This document shows positions 8,463-17,445 of a DNA stretch of 64,000 nucleotides, piece after piece. Each line of letters begins with the position of its first letter. Within the stretch, counting starts at the first letter, position 1. Origin of the DNA: Actinomadura atramentaria DSM 43919 (GTDB lineage Bacteria > Actinomycetota > Actinomycetes > Streptosporangiales > Streptosporangiaceae); contig NZ_KB907209.1 of the NCBI RefSeq assembly GCF_000381885.1, positions 346,478-410,477 of the forward strand, written 5' to 3'. The translations under genes and the position numbers were made by a program. The notes under the pieces are model-generated. The model saw nothing but the letters and a program-made list of their open reading frames with translations. It was not told the DNA's origin and made no database searches.

Positions 8463-9425
8463 GTGGCCGACACCGCCGAGCGGACGCTCCGGCTGCTCTC
8501 GCTGCTGCAGTCCGGGCGGCGGTGGCCCGCCGCGGACCTGGCCGCCGCGCTCGGCACGAGCCCCCGGTCGCTGCGCCGCGACCTGGACCGGCTGCGCGGC
8601 CTCGGCTACCGGGTGGAGAGCCTGCGCGGGCCGGGCGGGCACTACCGGCTGGCGCCGGGCGGCGCGCTGCCGCCGCTGGTGTTCGAGGACGACGAGGCGG
8701 TCGCGCTGGCCGTCGCGCTGCGCGTCGCGGCGGCCGGGCTGACGGGGCTGGACGTCCGCGACGACGCGCCGCGCCGGGCGCTGCGCAAGCTGGAGGGCGT
8801 GCTGCCCGCCCGGCTGGCGCGGCGCGTGGCGGCGACGGCGGCGGCCGTGGAGCCCGCCGGGCGGGCGCGGCCGGGCGTCGCACCGGACGTCGTCGCCGCG
8901 CTGGGCGAGGCGGTCGCGGCGCGGCGGCGGACGCGGCTCGTCCACCGGGGGCGGAGCGGGGAGGCCGTCGAGCGGGACGTGGACCCGTACCGGCTCGTCG
9001 TCCTGCGGGACCGCTGGTACCTGTTCGCGTGGGATCTGGACCGGCGCGACTGGCGGGCGTTCCGGCTGGACCGGGTCGCGTCCGTCGCGCCGGTCGGGGT
9101 GCCGTTCACGCCGCGGCCGCTTCCGGCGGACGACCTCGCGGCGCATCTGGCCGAGCGCTTCGCCGAGCGCGCGCCGCGCCACCGGGTGCGGGTGCTGTTC
9201 GCGGCGTCCGCACGGGAGGTGGCGCGGACGACGGTCCGGCTCGACGGCGCGCTGCGGCCCGTCTCGGCGGAGACGGCGCGCTACGAGGCCGCCGTGGACT
9301 CGTTCGAGTGGGCGGCGACGGCGCTGGCGCTGACCGGGCTGCCGTTCACCGTCGAGGGGCCGCCGGAGTTCGCCGCGTACGTCGCGGCGCTCGGCGAGCG
9401 GCTGCGCGCGGCCGCGCCGGGCTAG
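8463..9425 (+). CDS. YafY-type HTH/WYL-domain transcriptional regulator
   Basis: This 320-residue regulator has an N-terminal winged helix of HTH_11/DeoR type ([26 protein letters not shown], then [14 protein letters not shown]) and a WYL domain ([28 protein letters not shown]). It ends in a WCX-type C-terminal extension. WYL domains sense ligands such as nucleic acids or nucleotides, and many relatives govern DNA damage or defence genes. The GTG start at 8463 gives the usual N-terminus. Its stop overlaps the stop of the convergent ung gene by two bases. The target is unknown; the upstream hypothetical gene is the nearest candidate. Confidence 0.9.
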   Translation: MADTAERTLRLLSLLQSGRRWPAADLAAALGTSPRSLRRDLDRLRGLGYRVESLRGPGGHYRLAPGGALPPLVFEDDEAVALAVALRVAAAGLTGLDVRDDAPRRALRKLEGVLPARLARRVAATAAAVEPAGRARPGVAPDVVAALGEAVAARRRTRLVHRGRSGEAVERDVDPYRLVVLRDRWYLFAWDLDRRDWRAFRLDRVASVAPVGVPFTPRPLPADDLAAHLAERFAERAPRHRVRVLFAASAREVARTTVRLDGALRPVSAETARYEAAVDSFEWAATALALTGLPFTVEGPPEFAAYVAALGERLRAAAPG

Positions 9426-10096
9426 GGCAGCTTCCAGTCGACGGGCGACGCGCCCTGGCGTTCGAGCAGCGCGTTGGCGCGGCTGAACGGCCGCGAGCCG
9501 AAGAACCCCCGGTCGGCGGCCATCGGGCTCGGGTGCGCGGACTCGATCACCGGGACGTTGCCGAGCAGCGGCTTGAGGTTGCGCGCGTCCCGTCCCCACA
9601 GGATCGCCACCAGCGGCCGGTTCCGCGCGGCGAGCGCGCGGATGGCCTGCTCCGTGACCTCTTCCCAGCCCTTGCCGCGGTGGGAATTGGGTTTGCGCGG
9701 CATGACGGTGAGAGAGCGGTTGAGCAGGAGGACGCCCTGATGCGTCCAGGGCGTGAGATCACCGTTGGACGGCGTGGGAAGGCCGAGGTCGGTGCTGTAT
9801 TCGCGAAAAATGTTCACGAGACTGGCGGGGACGGGCCGGACGTCGGGGGCGACCGAGAAACTCAGCCCGACCGGATGGCCCGGCGTCGGATACGGGTCCT
9901 GCCCGACGATCAGCACGCGGACCTCGCCGAACGGCTGCTGGAACGCACGCAGGATGTCCGGTCCGGCGGGGAGGTAGCGGCGGCCCGCGGCGACCTCGGC
10001 GCGCAGGAAGTCGCCCATCGCGGCGATCCGTCCGGCCACCGGGGCGAGGGCGTCGGCCCAGCCCGCTTCCATGATCTCCGGGAGGGGTCGTGTCAT
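9422..10096 (-). CDS. ung: uracil-DNA glycosylase (family 1)
   Basis: A 224-residue family 1 uracil-DNA glycosylase, which removes uracil from DNA to start base excision repair. The water-activating loop is [18 protein letters not shown] (Asp within QDPY), and the leucine/His loop is HPSPM. The PTPG variant in place of HGPG is usual for actinobacterial enzymes. ATG 10096 is chosen over an upstream start because the protein then begins at the family boundary. A second, different glycosylase (UdgX type) lies at 48.7-49.3 kb. Confidence 0.95.
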   Translation of the reverse strand: MTRPLPEIMEAGWADALAPVAGRIAAMGDFLRAEVAAGRRYLPAGPDILRAFQQPFGEVRVLIVGQDPYPTPGHPVGLSFSVAPDVRPVPASLVNIFREYSTDLGLPTPSNGDLTPWTHQGVLLLNRSLTVMPRKPNSHRGKGWEEVTEQAIRALAARNRPLVAILWGRDARNLKPLLGNVPVIESAHPSPMAADRGFFGSRPFSRANALLERQGASPVDWKLP

Positions 10097-10289
10097 GGTC
10101 CGCCATCGTAATGGCGCACGCCACATCGCGAACGGGAATGTCCGGCCCGTCCCCGAACGTTCTTGATCATGTACGCGCCACCGCGCGAGTTGCACCTTCC
10201 CCCCACGGGCCCACCGCTCCGGATTCTTCGATGAACGGGATGAAACGTCCCGTTAAGTCGTCGTTACACCTTGACTGGGGGCATTGACC

Positions 10290-10301
10290 TACCGTCGGGT
10301 A
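10290..10301. promoter_or_regulatory. inverted repeat upstream of the WS/DGAT gene
   Basis: TACC-GTCG-GGTA forms a short dyad 50 bases before the WS/DGAT start, close to TTGACT and TTGACC words that could be -35 elements. It could be a repressor site for a lipid-responsive regulator. The evidence is only the symmetry and the position. Confidence 0.3.
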
Positions 10302-10351
10302 ATTTGTACTTCCTTGAGGGGTGGCCCACAGCCGATGAGACGGGACTACCG

Positions 10352-11845
10352 ATGAGTCAGCTCACCAGCCAGCTCAGCTCCGTGGACACGGTCTTCCTCA
10401 ACGCGGAGACGGGCACGACCCAAGCCCACATCGCCGGACTCGCCGTGATCGACCCCGCCGCGTGCCCCGGCGGACGGCTCACCCCCGAGGCCGCGGCCGA
10501 CCTGATCGCGACCCGCGCGCACCTGGCCCCGCGCCCGCTGCGCCGCCGGCTCGCCCGCGTCCCCCTCGGGCTCGACCGGCCCTACTGGGAGGACGACCCC
10601 GACTTCGACCCCGCCCGGCACATCACCGAGATCACCCTGCCCGCGCCCGGCGACGACGACCAGCTCGCGCGCGCCGTCGCGCGGCTGCACGAGCGCCCGC
10701 TCGACCGCTCCCGCCCGCTGTGGGAGATGGTCATCGTCCAGGGCCTCGCGGCGGGCCGCGCCGCCGTCTACGTCAAGGTCCACCACGCCGCGATCGACGG
10801 CGTCATGGCCGCCGAGACGCTGGCCGCGCTGCTCGACCTCGCGCCCGAGCCGCGCGCCGTGCCCGCCGTCGCGGACGCGGCCCCGCAGCGCGCGCCGCGC
10901 CGCCGGGCGATGGTCGGCTCCGGGCTCGCGCGGATCGCCGCGCACCCCGTCGCGTCCGCGGCCGCGGTGGCGCGGTCCGTGCCGCGCCTGGACGACGTGC
11001 CGGGCGTCGGCGCGCTGCCCGGCGTCGCGCGCGTCGCCCGGCTCGCGCGCGGCGCGCTCGCCCTCGGCACCGGCTTCGGCACGGGCTCCGGCGCGGGCGC
11101 GCCGGAGGCCGAGCCCGCGACCGCGCCGCCGACGCCGTTCAACCGGCCGATCGGGCCGTCCCGCGCCGTCGCGTTCGGCGAACTGCCGCTGGACGAGGTC
11201 AAGCGGGTCGGGCGCGCGCTCGGCGGCAGCGTCAACGACGTCGTCATGGCGCTGTGCGCGGCCGCGCTGCGCACCTGGCTCGACAAGCGCGGGGAGCTGC
11301 CGGACGAGCCGCTCGTCGCGGGCGTCCCGATCTCGCTGCGGCTCACCGACCGCGCCGGGGACGGCACCGACTCCGGCAACCAGGTGTCGATCCTGTCCAC
11401 GCCGCTCGCCACGCACGTCGCGGACCCGGCCGAGCGGTTCGCCGCCGTCCGCGCCGACCTCGACCGGATGAAGGGGCGGTTCGCCGTCGCGGGCAACTGG
11501 GTCCGCGACGTCGCCGGGCTCGTCCCCGCGCCGTTCGCCCGCTCCGCGACGCGCCTCGCGCTGCGCGCCGCGCCGCTGACCGGGCTGCGGCCGCTCAACC
11601 TCATCGTGTCGAACGTGCCGGGGCCGCAGTTCCCGCTGTACCTGTGCGGGGCGCGGGTCCTGGCGTACTACCCGGTCTCGGTCGTCACGGACGTGTCCGG
11701 CGGGCTGAACATCACCGTGTTCTCCTACGACGGGACGATCGACGTCGGGATCGTGAGCTGCCGCGACCTCGTGCCCGACCCGTCCGAGCTGGTGGACCAC
11801 CTGCACGACGCGCTCAACGAGCTGAAGGACCTCGCCCGGGACTGA
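10352..11845 (+). CDS. wax ester synthase/diacylglycerol acyltransferase (WS/DGAT)
   Basis: A 497-residue acyl-CoA:alcohol/diacylglycerol acyltransferase that makes triacylglycerol or wax ester storage lipid at the membrane or lipid body surface. The catalytic motif HHAAIDG (HHxxxDG) lies near residue 145. The second conserved block NDVVMALCAAALRTWL and the C-terminal NLIVSNVPGPQFPLYL motif are present. Length is typical for the family. I start at ATG 10352 (SQLTSQLSSVDTVFLN), where the family begins. The last 32 bases overlap the end of the convergent gene. Actinomycetes store carbon this way before secondary metabolism; several paralogues per genome are normal. Confidence 0.94.
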   Translation: MSQLTSQLSSVDTVFLNAETGTTQAHIAGLAVIDPAACPGGRLTPEAAADLIATRAHLAPRPLRRRLARVPLGLDRPYWEDDPDFDPARHITEITLPAPGDDDQLARAVARLHERPLDRSRPLWEMVIVQGLAAGRAAVYVKVHHAAIDGVMAAETLAALLDLAPEPRAVPAVADAAPQRAPRRRAMVGSGLARIAAHPVASAAAVARSVPRLDDVPGVGALPGVARVARLARGALALGTGFGTGSGAGAPEAEPATAPPTPFNRPIGPSRAVAFGELPLDEVKRVGRALGGSVNDVVMALCAAALRTWLDKRGELPDEPLVAGVPISLRLTDRAGDGTDSGNQVSILSTPLATHVADPAERFAAVRADLDRMKGRFAVAGNWVRDVAGLVPAPFARSATRLALRAAPLTGLRPLNLIVSNVPGPQFPLYLCGARVLAYYPVSVVTDVSGGLNITVFSYDGTIDVGIVSCRDLVPDPSELVDHLHDALNELKDLARD

Positions 11846-12974
11846 GCGAGTGCCGGTGCCGCCGCGCCAGGGCCAGCGCGGCGGTGCCGGCGGGCTGCAT
11901 CGGGGCCGGGGTCGGCGCGTCCAGGGCGGCGCGGGTAACCGTTCCCTCGGCGTTCTCCGCGACGAGGCCGTCCAGGAAGTCCTCGGGGACGAGCGCGACG
12001 GTCAGCAGGTCCGTCGCGAACGTCAGCGGGTCCACGCCGAGGCCGACGACGAAGACCGGCACGTCCCAGCCCGTCGCGGCCGTGCCCTCGGGCGCGCCGA
12101 ACAGCTCCTCGGCGAACTCGCGCGCGATCGTCTCGCGCGGCGTGGGGGACTGGAACATCCCGACCGGCACGACCTGGTGCAGCCCGCCCGCGTGCGCGAC
12201 CTTCGCCGGATCGCGCCAGTGCAGCGGATACACGCCGGACGGCGTCAACGCGACCGTCGTGATCGCCAACAACGCGGCCCGCCGCCCGAGATCCCGAGGA
12301 TCTCCGACCCGCCCCCGCAACGGCAACGACCCCGCACCCCTGAACACGCGCGCGTCGGACGCGCCCCCGGACGAGTGCGCGGCGGTTCCGCCCGCGCCCG
12401 GACCGCCCGCGGACGCGCGTGCGGCGGTTCCGCCCGCGTTCGGGTCATCCGCGCCGGTCCGGCGCGCGGACGCGCGGCACGCCGCGCGTCCGCGCGCGCT
12501 CCGCTCGTCTGCGCGCTGCTCACGCGCGGCGAGCTCGTGGGCGGCCTGCTCGTGGGCGGCGAGTTCGTGGGCGGCGAGTTCGCCGACGTTCAGGGCGTCG
12601 AAGTAGCGGCCGGGGCCGAAGCGCAGGACCGGGTCGGTGTCGAGGCGGGCGGCGAGGAGGCGGTGGGCCGGGCGGTTCTCCAGGACGCGCGGCGGCGCGA
12701 GGGCGGCGAGCGCGTCGGCGTAGGTGCGGAACCCCGGCGGGAGGCCGTCCGGCGGGTCCGCGACGAGCGGCGGCGGGGGTGATTCCGCCCACTCCAGCCG
12801 AACGGCCTCCAGCGGCACCGGGACGTCCGGCAGCCACTCCGGCCGGGTCAGCAGCGCGGTGCCGGGGACGCGCGGCAGCCCCGGATACAGGCGGTCCGCC
12901 GCCTCGCCGAGCGCGGCCCGGTCCGTCCCGAGGCGCGCGCGGACCGCCCGCCAGCGCTCCGCAGCCGTGTCCAT
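11814..12974 (-). CDS. Nudix-like hypothetical protein with a low-complexity insert
   Basis: This 386-residue protein has an N-terminal part of about 130 residues and a C-terminal part in which GLHQVVPVGMFQS and REFAEELFG (residues 264-293) recall a Nudix box, although the spacing is not canonical. Between them, residues 132 to about 230 form an insert rich in Ala, Arg and Gly that begins with repeats of the type AAHE. It overlaps the WS/DGAT gene tail to tail by 32 bases and is divergent from an MFS gene with only 32 bases between the starts. Hydrolase activity is not assured. I place it only loosely, as a Nudix-superfamily relative. Confidence 0.7.
   Translation of the reverse strand: MDTAAERWRAVRARLGTDRAALGEAADRLYPGLPRVPGTALLTRPEWLPDVPVPLEAVRLEWAESPPPPLVADPPDGLPPGFRTYADALAALAPPRVLENRPAHRLLAARLDTDPVLRFGPGRYFDALNVGELAAHELAAHEQAAHELAAREQRADERSARGRAACRASARRTGADDPNAGGTAARASAGGPGAGGTAAHSSGGASDARVFRGAGSLPLRGRVGDPRDLGRRAALLAITTVALTPSGVYPLHWRDPAKVAHAGGLHQVVPVGMFQSPTPRETIAREFAEELFGAPEGTAATGWDVPVFVVGLGVDPLTFATDLLTVALVPEDFLDGLVAENAEGTVTRAALDAPTPAPMQPAGTAALALARRHRHSLSPGRGPSAR
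12510..12581 (-). repeat. in-frame tandem repeat encoding AAHE units
   Basis: The DNA repeats a word of the form GCGAGTTCGTGGGCG (plus strand) with small changes, giving four in-frame copies of a four- to five-residue unit. It marks the start of the low-complexity insert in the Nudix-like protein and looks like slippage-driven expansion. Confidence 0.6.
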
Positions 12975-13006
12975 TCGCCGGAGAACTCCCTTTATCGTGG
13001 GGATAC

Positions 13007-14302
13007 GTGAGCAGGAACAGTGAGCGGGCCCCCGCCGCCGCGTGGGCCGTGTGGTCGGTCGGCGTCCTCGCCTACATTCTCGCCATCCTGCACCGCAGCT
13101 CGTTCGGGGTGGCGGGCCTCGACGCCGAGCACCGCTTCCACGCGTCCGCCGGAATCCTCGCGAGCTTCGCCGTCCTCCAGCTCCTCGTCTACGCCGCGCT
13201 CCAGATCCCCGTCGGGCTGCTGCTGGATCGGCTCGGCCCGCGCCGCATGGTCGCCGGGGGAGCGCTCGTCATGGCCGCCGGGCAGGCGCTGATGGCCGTC
13301 GCGCCGAGCGTCGGGGCCGCCGTCGCCGCGCGCGTGCTGGTCGGCGCGGGCGACGCGATGACGTTCATCAGCGTGCTCAGCCTCGTCACCGGCTGGTTCC
13401 CCGCCCGGCAGGTGCCGGTCGTCACCCAGCTCACCGGGCTGCTCGGCCAGCTCGGGCAGGTGCTGAGCGCGGTGCCGCTCGTCGCGCTGCTGCACGGGCC
13501 GGGCTGGTCCAGCGCGTTCGGGTCGGTCGCGGCGCTCGGCGTCCTGGCCGCCGTCCTCGCGTTCGCCGTCGTGCGCGACGCGCCCGGAACGCCTGCCGCG
13601 CGCCCGGCGGCGTCCCCCGGGCGGATCGCCCGCGACCTCGCCGACGCCTGGCGGCACCCCGGCACCCGCCTCGGCCTGTGGACGCACTTCGTCACGCAGT
13701 TCTCCTCCAACACGTTCGCGCTGATGTGGGGCTACCCGTACCTCGTCTCCGGCCAGGGCATGCGGCCCGGCGCGGCCAGCACGCTGCTGACCGTGTTCGT
13801 GCTGGCCAACGTCGTGTCGGGGCCGGTGGTCGGCCGCCTGGTCGCGCGGTACCCGCTGCGCCGCTCCTGGCTCGTGCTCGGCATCGTCGGCGTCACCGCC
13901 GCCGCGTGGGCGACCGTCCTCGCCGTCCCGCCGCCCGCCCCGGCGTGGCTGCTCGTCGTCCTGGTGCTGTGCGTGGCGCTCGGCGGTCCGGGCGCGATGA
14001 TCGGCTTCGACTACGCGCGGACGTTCAACCCGCCCGCGCGGCAGGGCGCGGCGACCGGCATCGTCAACATCGGCGGGTTCGCCGCCGCGCTCGTCGCGAT
14101 CCTGCTCATCGGCGTCGTGCTGGACGCGCTGTCGCCCGGCGGGGACTTCACGCCGCACGCGTTCCGCGTCGCGTGGGGCGTGCAGGCGGTGCTGTGGGGG
14201 ATCGGCGTCGCGGGCGTCCTGCGCACGCGCGCGCTGACGCGCCGCCGCAAGATCGCCGAGGGCGACCCGGAGTACCTGGTCTTCGCGCGGTCGGCCGCCT
14301 GA
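13007..14302 (+). CDS. MFS transporter
   Basis: A 431-residue major facilitator with 12 predicted membrane segments. The loop 2-3 signature LDRLGPRRMVAGG is intact, and the second half repeats it weakly (VVGRLVARYPLRR). It is nearest in feel to the sugar-phosphate or nitrate type permeases, but the substrate cannot be read. The GTG start at 13007 (SRNSERAPAAAWAVW) places a short cytoplasmic tail before helix 1. It is divergent from the Nudix-like gene with 32 bases between them, so their promoters must overlap. Confidence 0.9.
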   Translation: MSRNSERAPAAAWAVWSVGVLAYILAILHRSSFGVAGLDAEHRFHASAGILASFAVLQLLVYAALQIPVGLLLDRLGPRRMVAGGALVMAAGQALMAVAPSVGAAVAARVLVGAGDAMTFISVLSLVTGWFPARQVPVVTQLTGLLGQLGQVLSAVPLVALLHGPGWSSAFGSVAALGVLAAVLAFAVVRDAPGTPAARPAASPGRIARDLADAWRHPGTRLGLWTHFVTQFSSNTFALMWGYPYLVSGQGMRPGAASTLLTVFVLANVVSGPVVGRLVARYPLRRSWLVLGIVGVTAAAWATVLAVPPPAPAWLLVVLVLCVALGGPGAMIGFDYARTFNPPARQGAATGIVNIGGFAAALVAILLIGVVLDALSPGGDFTPHAFRVAWGVQAVLWGIGVAGVLRTRALTRRRKIAEGDPEYLVFARSAA

Positions 14303-14303
14303 G

Positions 14304-14330
14304 CGCGGCGGTCAGCCGGTCAGCGCCGCG
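14304..14330. terminator. possible hairpin between converging MFS and phosphatase genes
   Basis: A 7-bp stem (CGCGGCG at 14304-14310 with CGCCGCG at 14324-14330) and a 13-base loop lie across the end of the minus-strand gene, just after the MFS stop codon. It could end the MFS transcript. It is weaker than the hairpin at 2516. Confidence 0.35.
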
Positions 14331-15106
14331 CGGACGGCGGCCAGCAGCGCCTCGTCCGCCCCGAGCCCGTCCGCCAGGAACCCGGCGAACGACCCGTAGC
14401 GGGCGTCGGCCTCGGCGAACGCCGCCTCCAGGTACGCGGGGCGCTGCTCCAGCAGCGGCAGCAGCAGCTCGGGCTCCTTCATCTGCCCGGTGTCGCGCAG
14501 GAACGCCAGCAGCTTCGCGCGGCCCCGCTGGTGGTAGTGGTTCGACCGCAGGTAGTCCGCCATGATCGTCTCGCGCGGGACGCCGAGGATCGTCAGCACG
14601 ATCGCCGCCATCCAGCCCGTCCGGTCCTTCCCGGCGGTGCAGTGGAACAGCAGCGGCAGCCGCCCCGCGTCCGCGACGAGCCGCAGCGCCTCGGCGAACG
14701 AGGCGCGCTCGTCGTCCACCGCGACGAAGTTCCGGTTCGCGGCCAGCATGAACCGCTCGGTCCGGTCGCCGCCGAACGTCGCGCGCTGCCGCTCCGGATC
14801 GCCCTCGGCGACGATGTCGTAGAACGCCTTGAGGTCGCCGCCGCCCACCGGCAGGTGGACGTGCTCCGCGCCCGGCGGCAGCCGGTCCGCCCCGTTGGTC
14901 TCGATCTCGTTCGCGGTCCGGAAGTCCACGACGGTGCGCAGCGGCGCGAGCCGCTCGGCGTCGGCGTCGGTCAGGCCGTTCAGCGCGTCGCCGCGCAGCA
15001 GCCGGCCGGGAGCCGTCGCGCCGCCCGGGAAGCGGATTCCGCCGAGGTCGCGGACGTTGGCGGCGCGGTCGAGCCGCAGATGGCCGTGGTCGTCGTCGGG
15101 GCGCAT
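14312..15106 (-). CDS. tyrosine-protein phosphatase (Y_phosphatase3 type)
   Basis: This 264-residue protein tyrosine/serine phosphatase has the P-loop HCTAGKDRTG (CX5R) near residue 150 and the N-terminal signature NVRDLGG seen in the MptpB/Siw-like family. The Lys after Gly in the P-loop (GKDR) is typical for the members that also attack phosphoinositides or phosphoserine. No signal peptide is visible, so it acts in the cytoplasm unless exported without one. The ATG at 15106 starts directly before the family core. Converges with the MFS gene. Confidence 0.92.
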   Translation of the reverse strand: MRPDDDHGHLRLDRAANVRDLGGIRFPGGATAPGRLLRGDALNGLTDADAERLAPLRTVVDFRTANEIETNGADRLPPGAEHVHLPVGGGDLKAFYDIVAEGDPERQRATFGGDRTERFMLAANRNFVAVDDERASFAEALRLVADAGRLPLLFHCTAGKDRTGWMAAIVLTILGVPRETIMADYLRSNHYHQRGRAKLLAFLRDTGQMKEPELLLPLLEQRPAYLEAAFAEADARYGSFAGFLADGLGADEALLAAVRAALTG

Positions 15107-15204
15107 GGGGCCATCGTCGCGGATGGGGTGATCTGTCCGCGAACCGGGGTCCGAGTCCGGATCTGTCGAAGGCGGCGCGGCCGGTGCCGCGCCGCCTCGC
15201 GGCA

Positions 15205-16608
15205 CTACAGGTTGATCATGTGCCCGGCCAGGCCGTGGACGGCCTCCTTCACGGCCTCGCCCAGCGACGGGTGCGCGTGGACGTTCCGCGCCACCTCGTT
15301 GACCGTCAGGTCCCACTGCTGCGCGAGCGTCAGCTCCGGCAGCAGCTCGGTGACCTCCGGCCCGATCAGGTGCGCGCCCAGCAGTTCGCCGTACTTGGCG
15401 TCGCTGATCAGCTTCACGAAGCCGTCGCCCTCGCCCAGGCCCAGCGCCTTGCCGTTCGCGCTGAACGGGAACTTGGCGACCTTCACGTCGTAGCCCTGCT
15501 CGCGCGCCTGCGCCTCGGTCCACCCGAAGCTCGCGACCTGCGGCTGGCAGTACGTCGCGCGCGGGATCATCACGTACTCCAGCGCCATCGTCTCGGCGCC
15601 CGCGATGGACTCGGCGGCGACGATGCCCATCGACTCGGCCGCGTGCGCCAGCATCAGCTTGGCGGTGACGTCGCCGATCGCGAAGATGTGCGGCACCGAG
15701 GTGCGGCAGTACGCGTCGACGTCGATCGCGCCCCGGTCGGTGAGGCGGACGCCGGTCTTGTCCAGGCCGTAGCCGTCGACGTTCGGCGCGAACCCGATCG
15801 CCTGGAGGACCTTGTCGGCCTCCAGGACCTGCTGCGCGCCGTCCTTCCCGGTGACGGTGACCTTGACCTTCGCGCCCGAGTCGTCGATCTGGTCGACGCG
15901 GGTGGAGGTGAGGATTTCGACGCCGAGCTTGCGGTACCGACGCGACAGCTCCTTGGACACGTCCGCGTCCTCGTTGGGGAGCACCCGGTCGGCGAACTCG
16001 ACGATCGTGACCTTCACGCCGTAGTTGTGCAGCACGTACGCGAACTCGACGCCGATGGCGCCCGCGCCCGCGATGACGATGCTCTCCGGCAGCTCGGCGC
16101 TGAGGATCTGCTCCTCGTAGGTGACCACGCGCTCCGACAGCGACGTGCCCGGGAGCAGCCGGGTGTGCGCGCCGGCCGCGATGATGCAGTTGTCGAAGGT
16201 GACGGTGTCGGACGAACCGTCCTTGCGGTCCACCTGAAGGGTGTGGGCGTCGGTGAACGCGCCACGGCCGTCGAAGGTCGTGATCTTGTTCTTCTTCATC
16301 AGGAACTGGACGCCCTTGACGAGCTTCTCCGACACCTGGCGGCTGCGCTTGTGGGCGGCCCCGTAGTCGAAGGACACGGTGCCCTCGACGTTGATGCCGT
16401 ACTTCTCCGTCTCCGTGGTGAAGATGTGGGCCAGCTCGGCGTTGCGGAGCAGCGCCTTCGAGGGGATGCAGCCGATGTTGAGGCAGACCCCGCCCCAGAA
16501 CCGCTCCTCGATGATCGCCGTCCGGAGCCCGAGCTGTGCCGACCGGATCGCGGCGACATACCCGCCCGGGCCCGAACCGAGGACCACGACGTCAAAGTGA
16601 TTGCTCAT
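15205..16608 (-). CDS. lpdA: dihydrolipoyl dehydrogenase
   Basis: A 467-residue E3 flavoenzyme that reoxidises dihydrolipoamide of 2-oxo acid dehydrogenase complexes with NAD+. Present are the FAD-binding [10 protein letters not shown], the redox disulfide CLNIGC followed by IPSKALL, the NAD site [10 protein letters not shown], the second FAD motif FAIGDV, and the C-terminal catalytic dyad HAHPSLGE. I start at ATG 16608; an upstream TTG three codons earlier is less likely. The gene stands alone, which is common for the actinobacterial main E3. Confidence 0.96.
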   Translation of the reverse strand: MSNHFDVVVLGSGPGGYVAAIRSAQLGLRTAIIEERFWGGVCLNIGCIPSKALLRNAELAHIFTTETEKYGINVEGTVSFDYGAAHKRSRQVSEKLVKGVQFLMKKNKITTFDGRGAFTDAHTLQVDRKDGSSDTVTFDNCIIAAGAHTRLLPGTSLSERVVTYEEQILSAELPESIVIAGAGAIGVEFAYVLHNYGVKVTIVEFADRVLPNEDADVSKELSRRYRKLGVEILTSTRVDQIDDSGAKVKVTVTGKDGAQQVLEADKVLQAIGFAPNVDGYGLDKTGVRLTDRGAIDVDAYCRTSVPHIFAIGDVTAKLMLAHAAESMGIVAAESIAGAETMALEYVMIPRATYCQPQVASFGWTEAQAREQGYDVKVAKFPFSANGKALGLGEGDGFVKLISDAKYGELLGAHLIGPEVTELLPELTLAQQWDLTVNEVARNVHAHPSLGEAVKEAVHGLAGHMINL

Positions 16609-16902
16609 ATCCGTCAACGATATTCGGCCCCGACCTCCGTCGCATCTCGATCGAGGTCACGCGGCCCGCGGGCGGCCGGTCCCGCCCGTGCTGTTAGGGT
16701 TTCGTAATCCCCTCCCGCGGCCGACGACGGCGCGCGGTGCGGCGGGCCGGACGCGGGCGATGGTGACGCGTGCCTCGGTCCCGCCCGGAACACATCCCCG
16801 GGTCCGTGTCGTTCATGCTCCGTCGGCCCTTCGGCCGCCCGCCCGAAGGCGACGACGACCACGGACCCCCCGCGGGCCGGCGAACGTGGAGGAGAGCGAC
16901 GC

Positions 16903-17364
16903 GTGAGGATTCCCAAGCCCGTCAACGCCGCCCTGGACTGGGTCGACGCGCACCGGCCGCCGCTCGGCGTCGCGACCGCGCTGATCCTCGCGGCGTGCGC
17001 GGTCCTGGCGGCGCCGCACGCGGTGGGCATCCCGGTGGCGGCGTTCCTGGTCGGGCTGGCCCTCGGCGGCCTGGCGATCCACGTCCGGCTGACCAAGCGG
17101 GTGCGCCGCGCCCGTACCGAGATCGACGAGCTGCTGCGGCAGAACGGCCGCCTGCGGCACCGCAACACGATCCTCAGCAGCGGCGTGATCAGCCGCGAGG
17201 CGCAGGCCACGCAGGCGTTCATCGCCATTCCCGAGGACGACGCGCCGCTGCTCGTCGTCGACGCGGGCCCGCAGAGCACGATGCAGCTTCCCGAAATCCC
17301 CGAGGACGTCGTCCCCGAGCCACTTCCGGAGGGCGAGGAGCGGGAGGCTTCCCGCCGGGACTGA
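16903..17364 (+). CDS. small membrane protein with cytoplasmic tail
   Basis: A 153-residue protein with two adjacent membrane segments (about residues 22-40 and 45-62), then a basic, possibly coiled-coil stretch (KRVRRARTEIDELLRQNGRL) and an acidic tail. The GTG start at 16903 has GGAGGAG about 7 bases upstream. I recognise no family. It precedes the MHS transporter gene by 81 bases, so the two may be cotranscribed. Confidence 0.7.
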   Translation: MRIPKPVNAALDWVDAHRPPLGVATALILAACAVLAAPHAVGIPVAAFLVGLALGGLAIHVRLTKRVRRARTEIDELLRQNGRLRHRNTILSSGVISREAQATQAFIAIPEDDAPLLVVDAGPQSTMQLPEIPEDVVPEPLPEGEEREASRRD

Positions 17365-17445
17365 CCGCGCTCACCCGCCGGGCCTTTCCCCGCACCGTGC
17401 GTTATCCCGGCCTTCCGGTGGGGAGAACGTGGCGCGGGAGGACGG

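Noticed and set aside
6609..9599. Minus-strand open frame of nearly 1000 codons
   Set aside because: Only its last 267 codons are a real gene (acyltransferase). The rest is antisense to the hypothetical gene and the WYL regulator gene.
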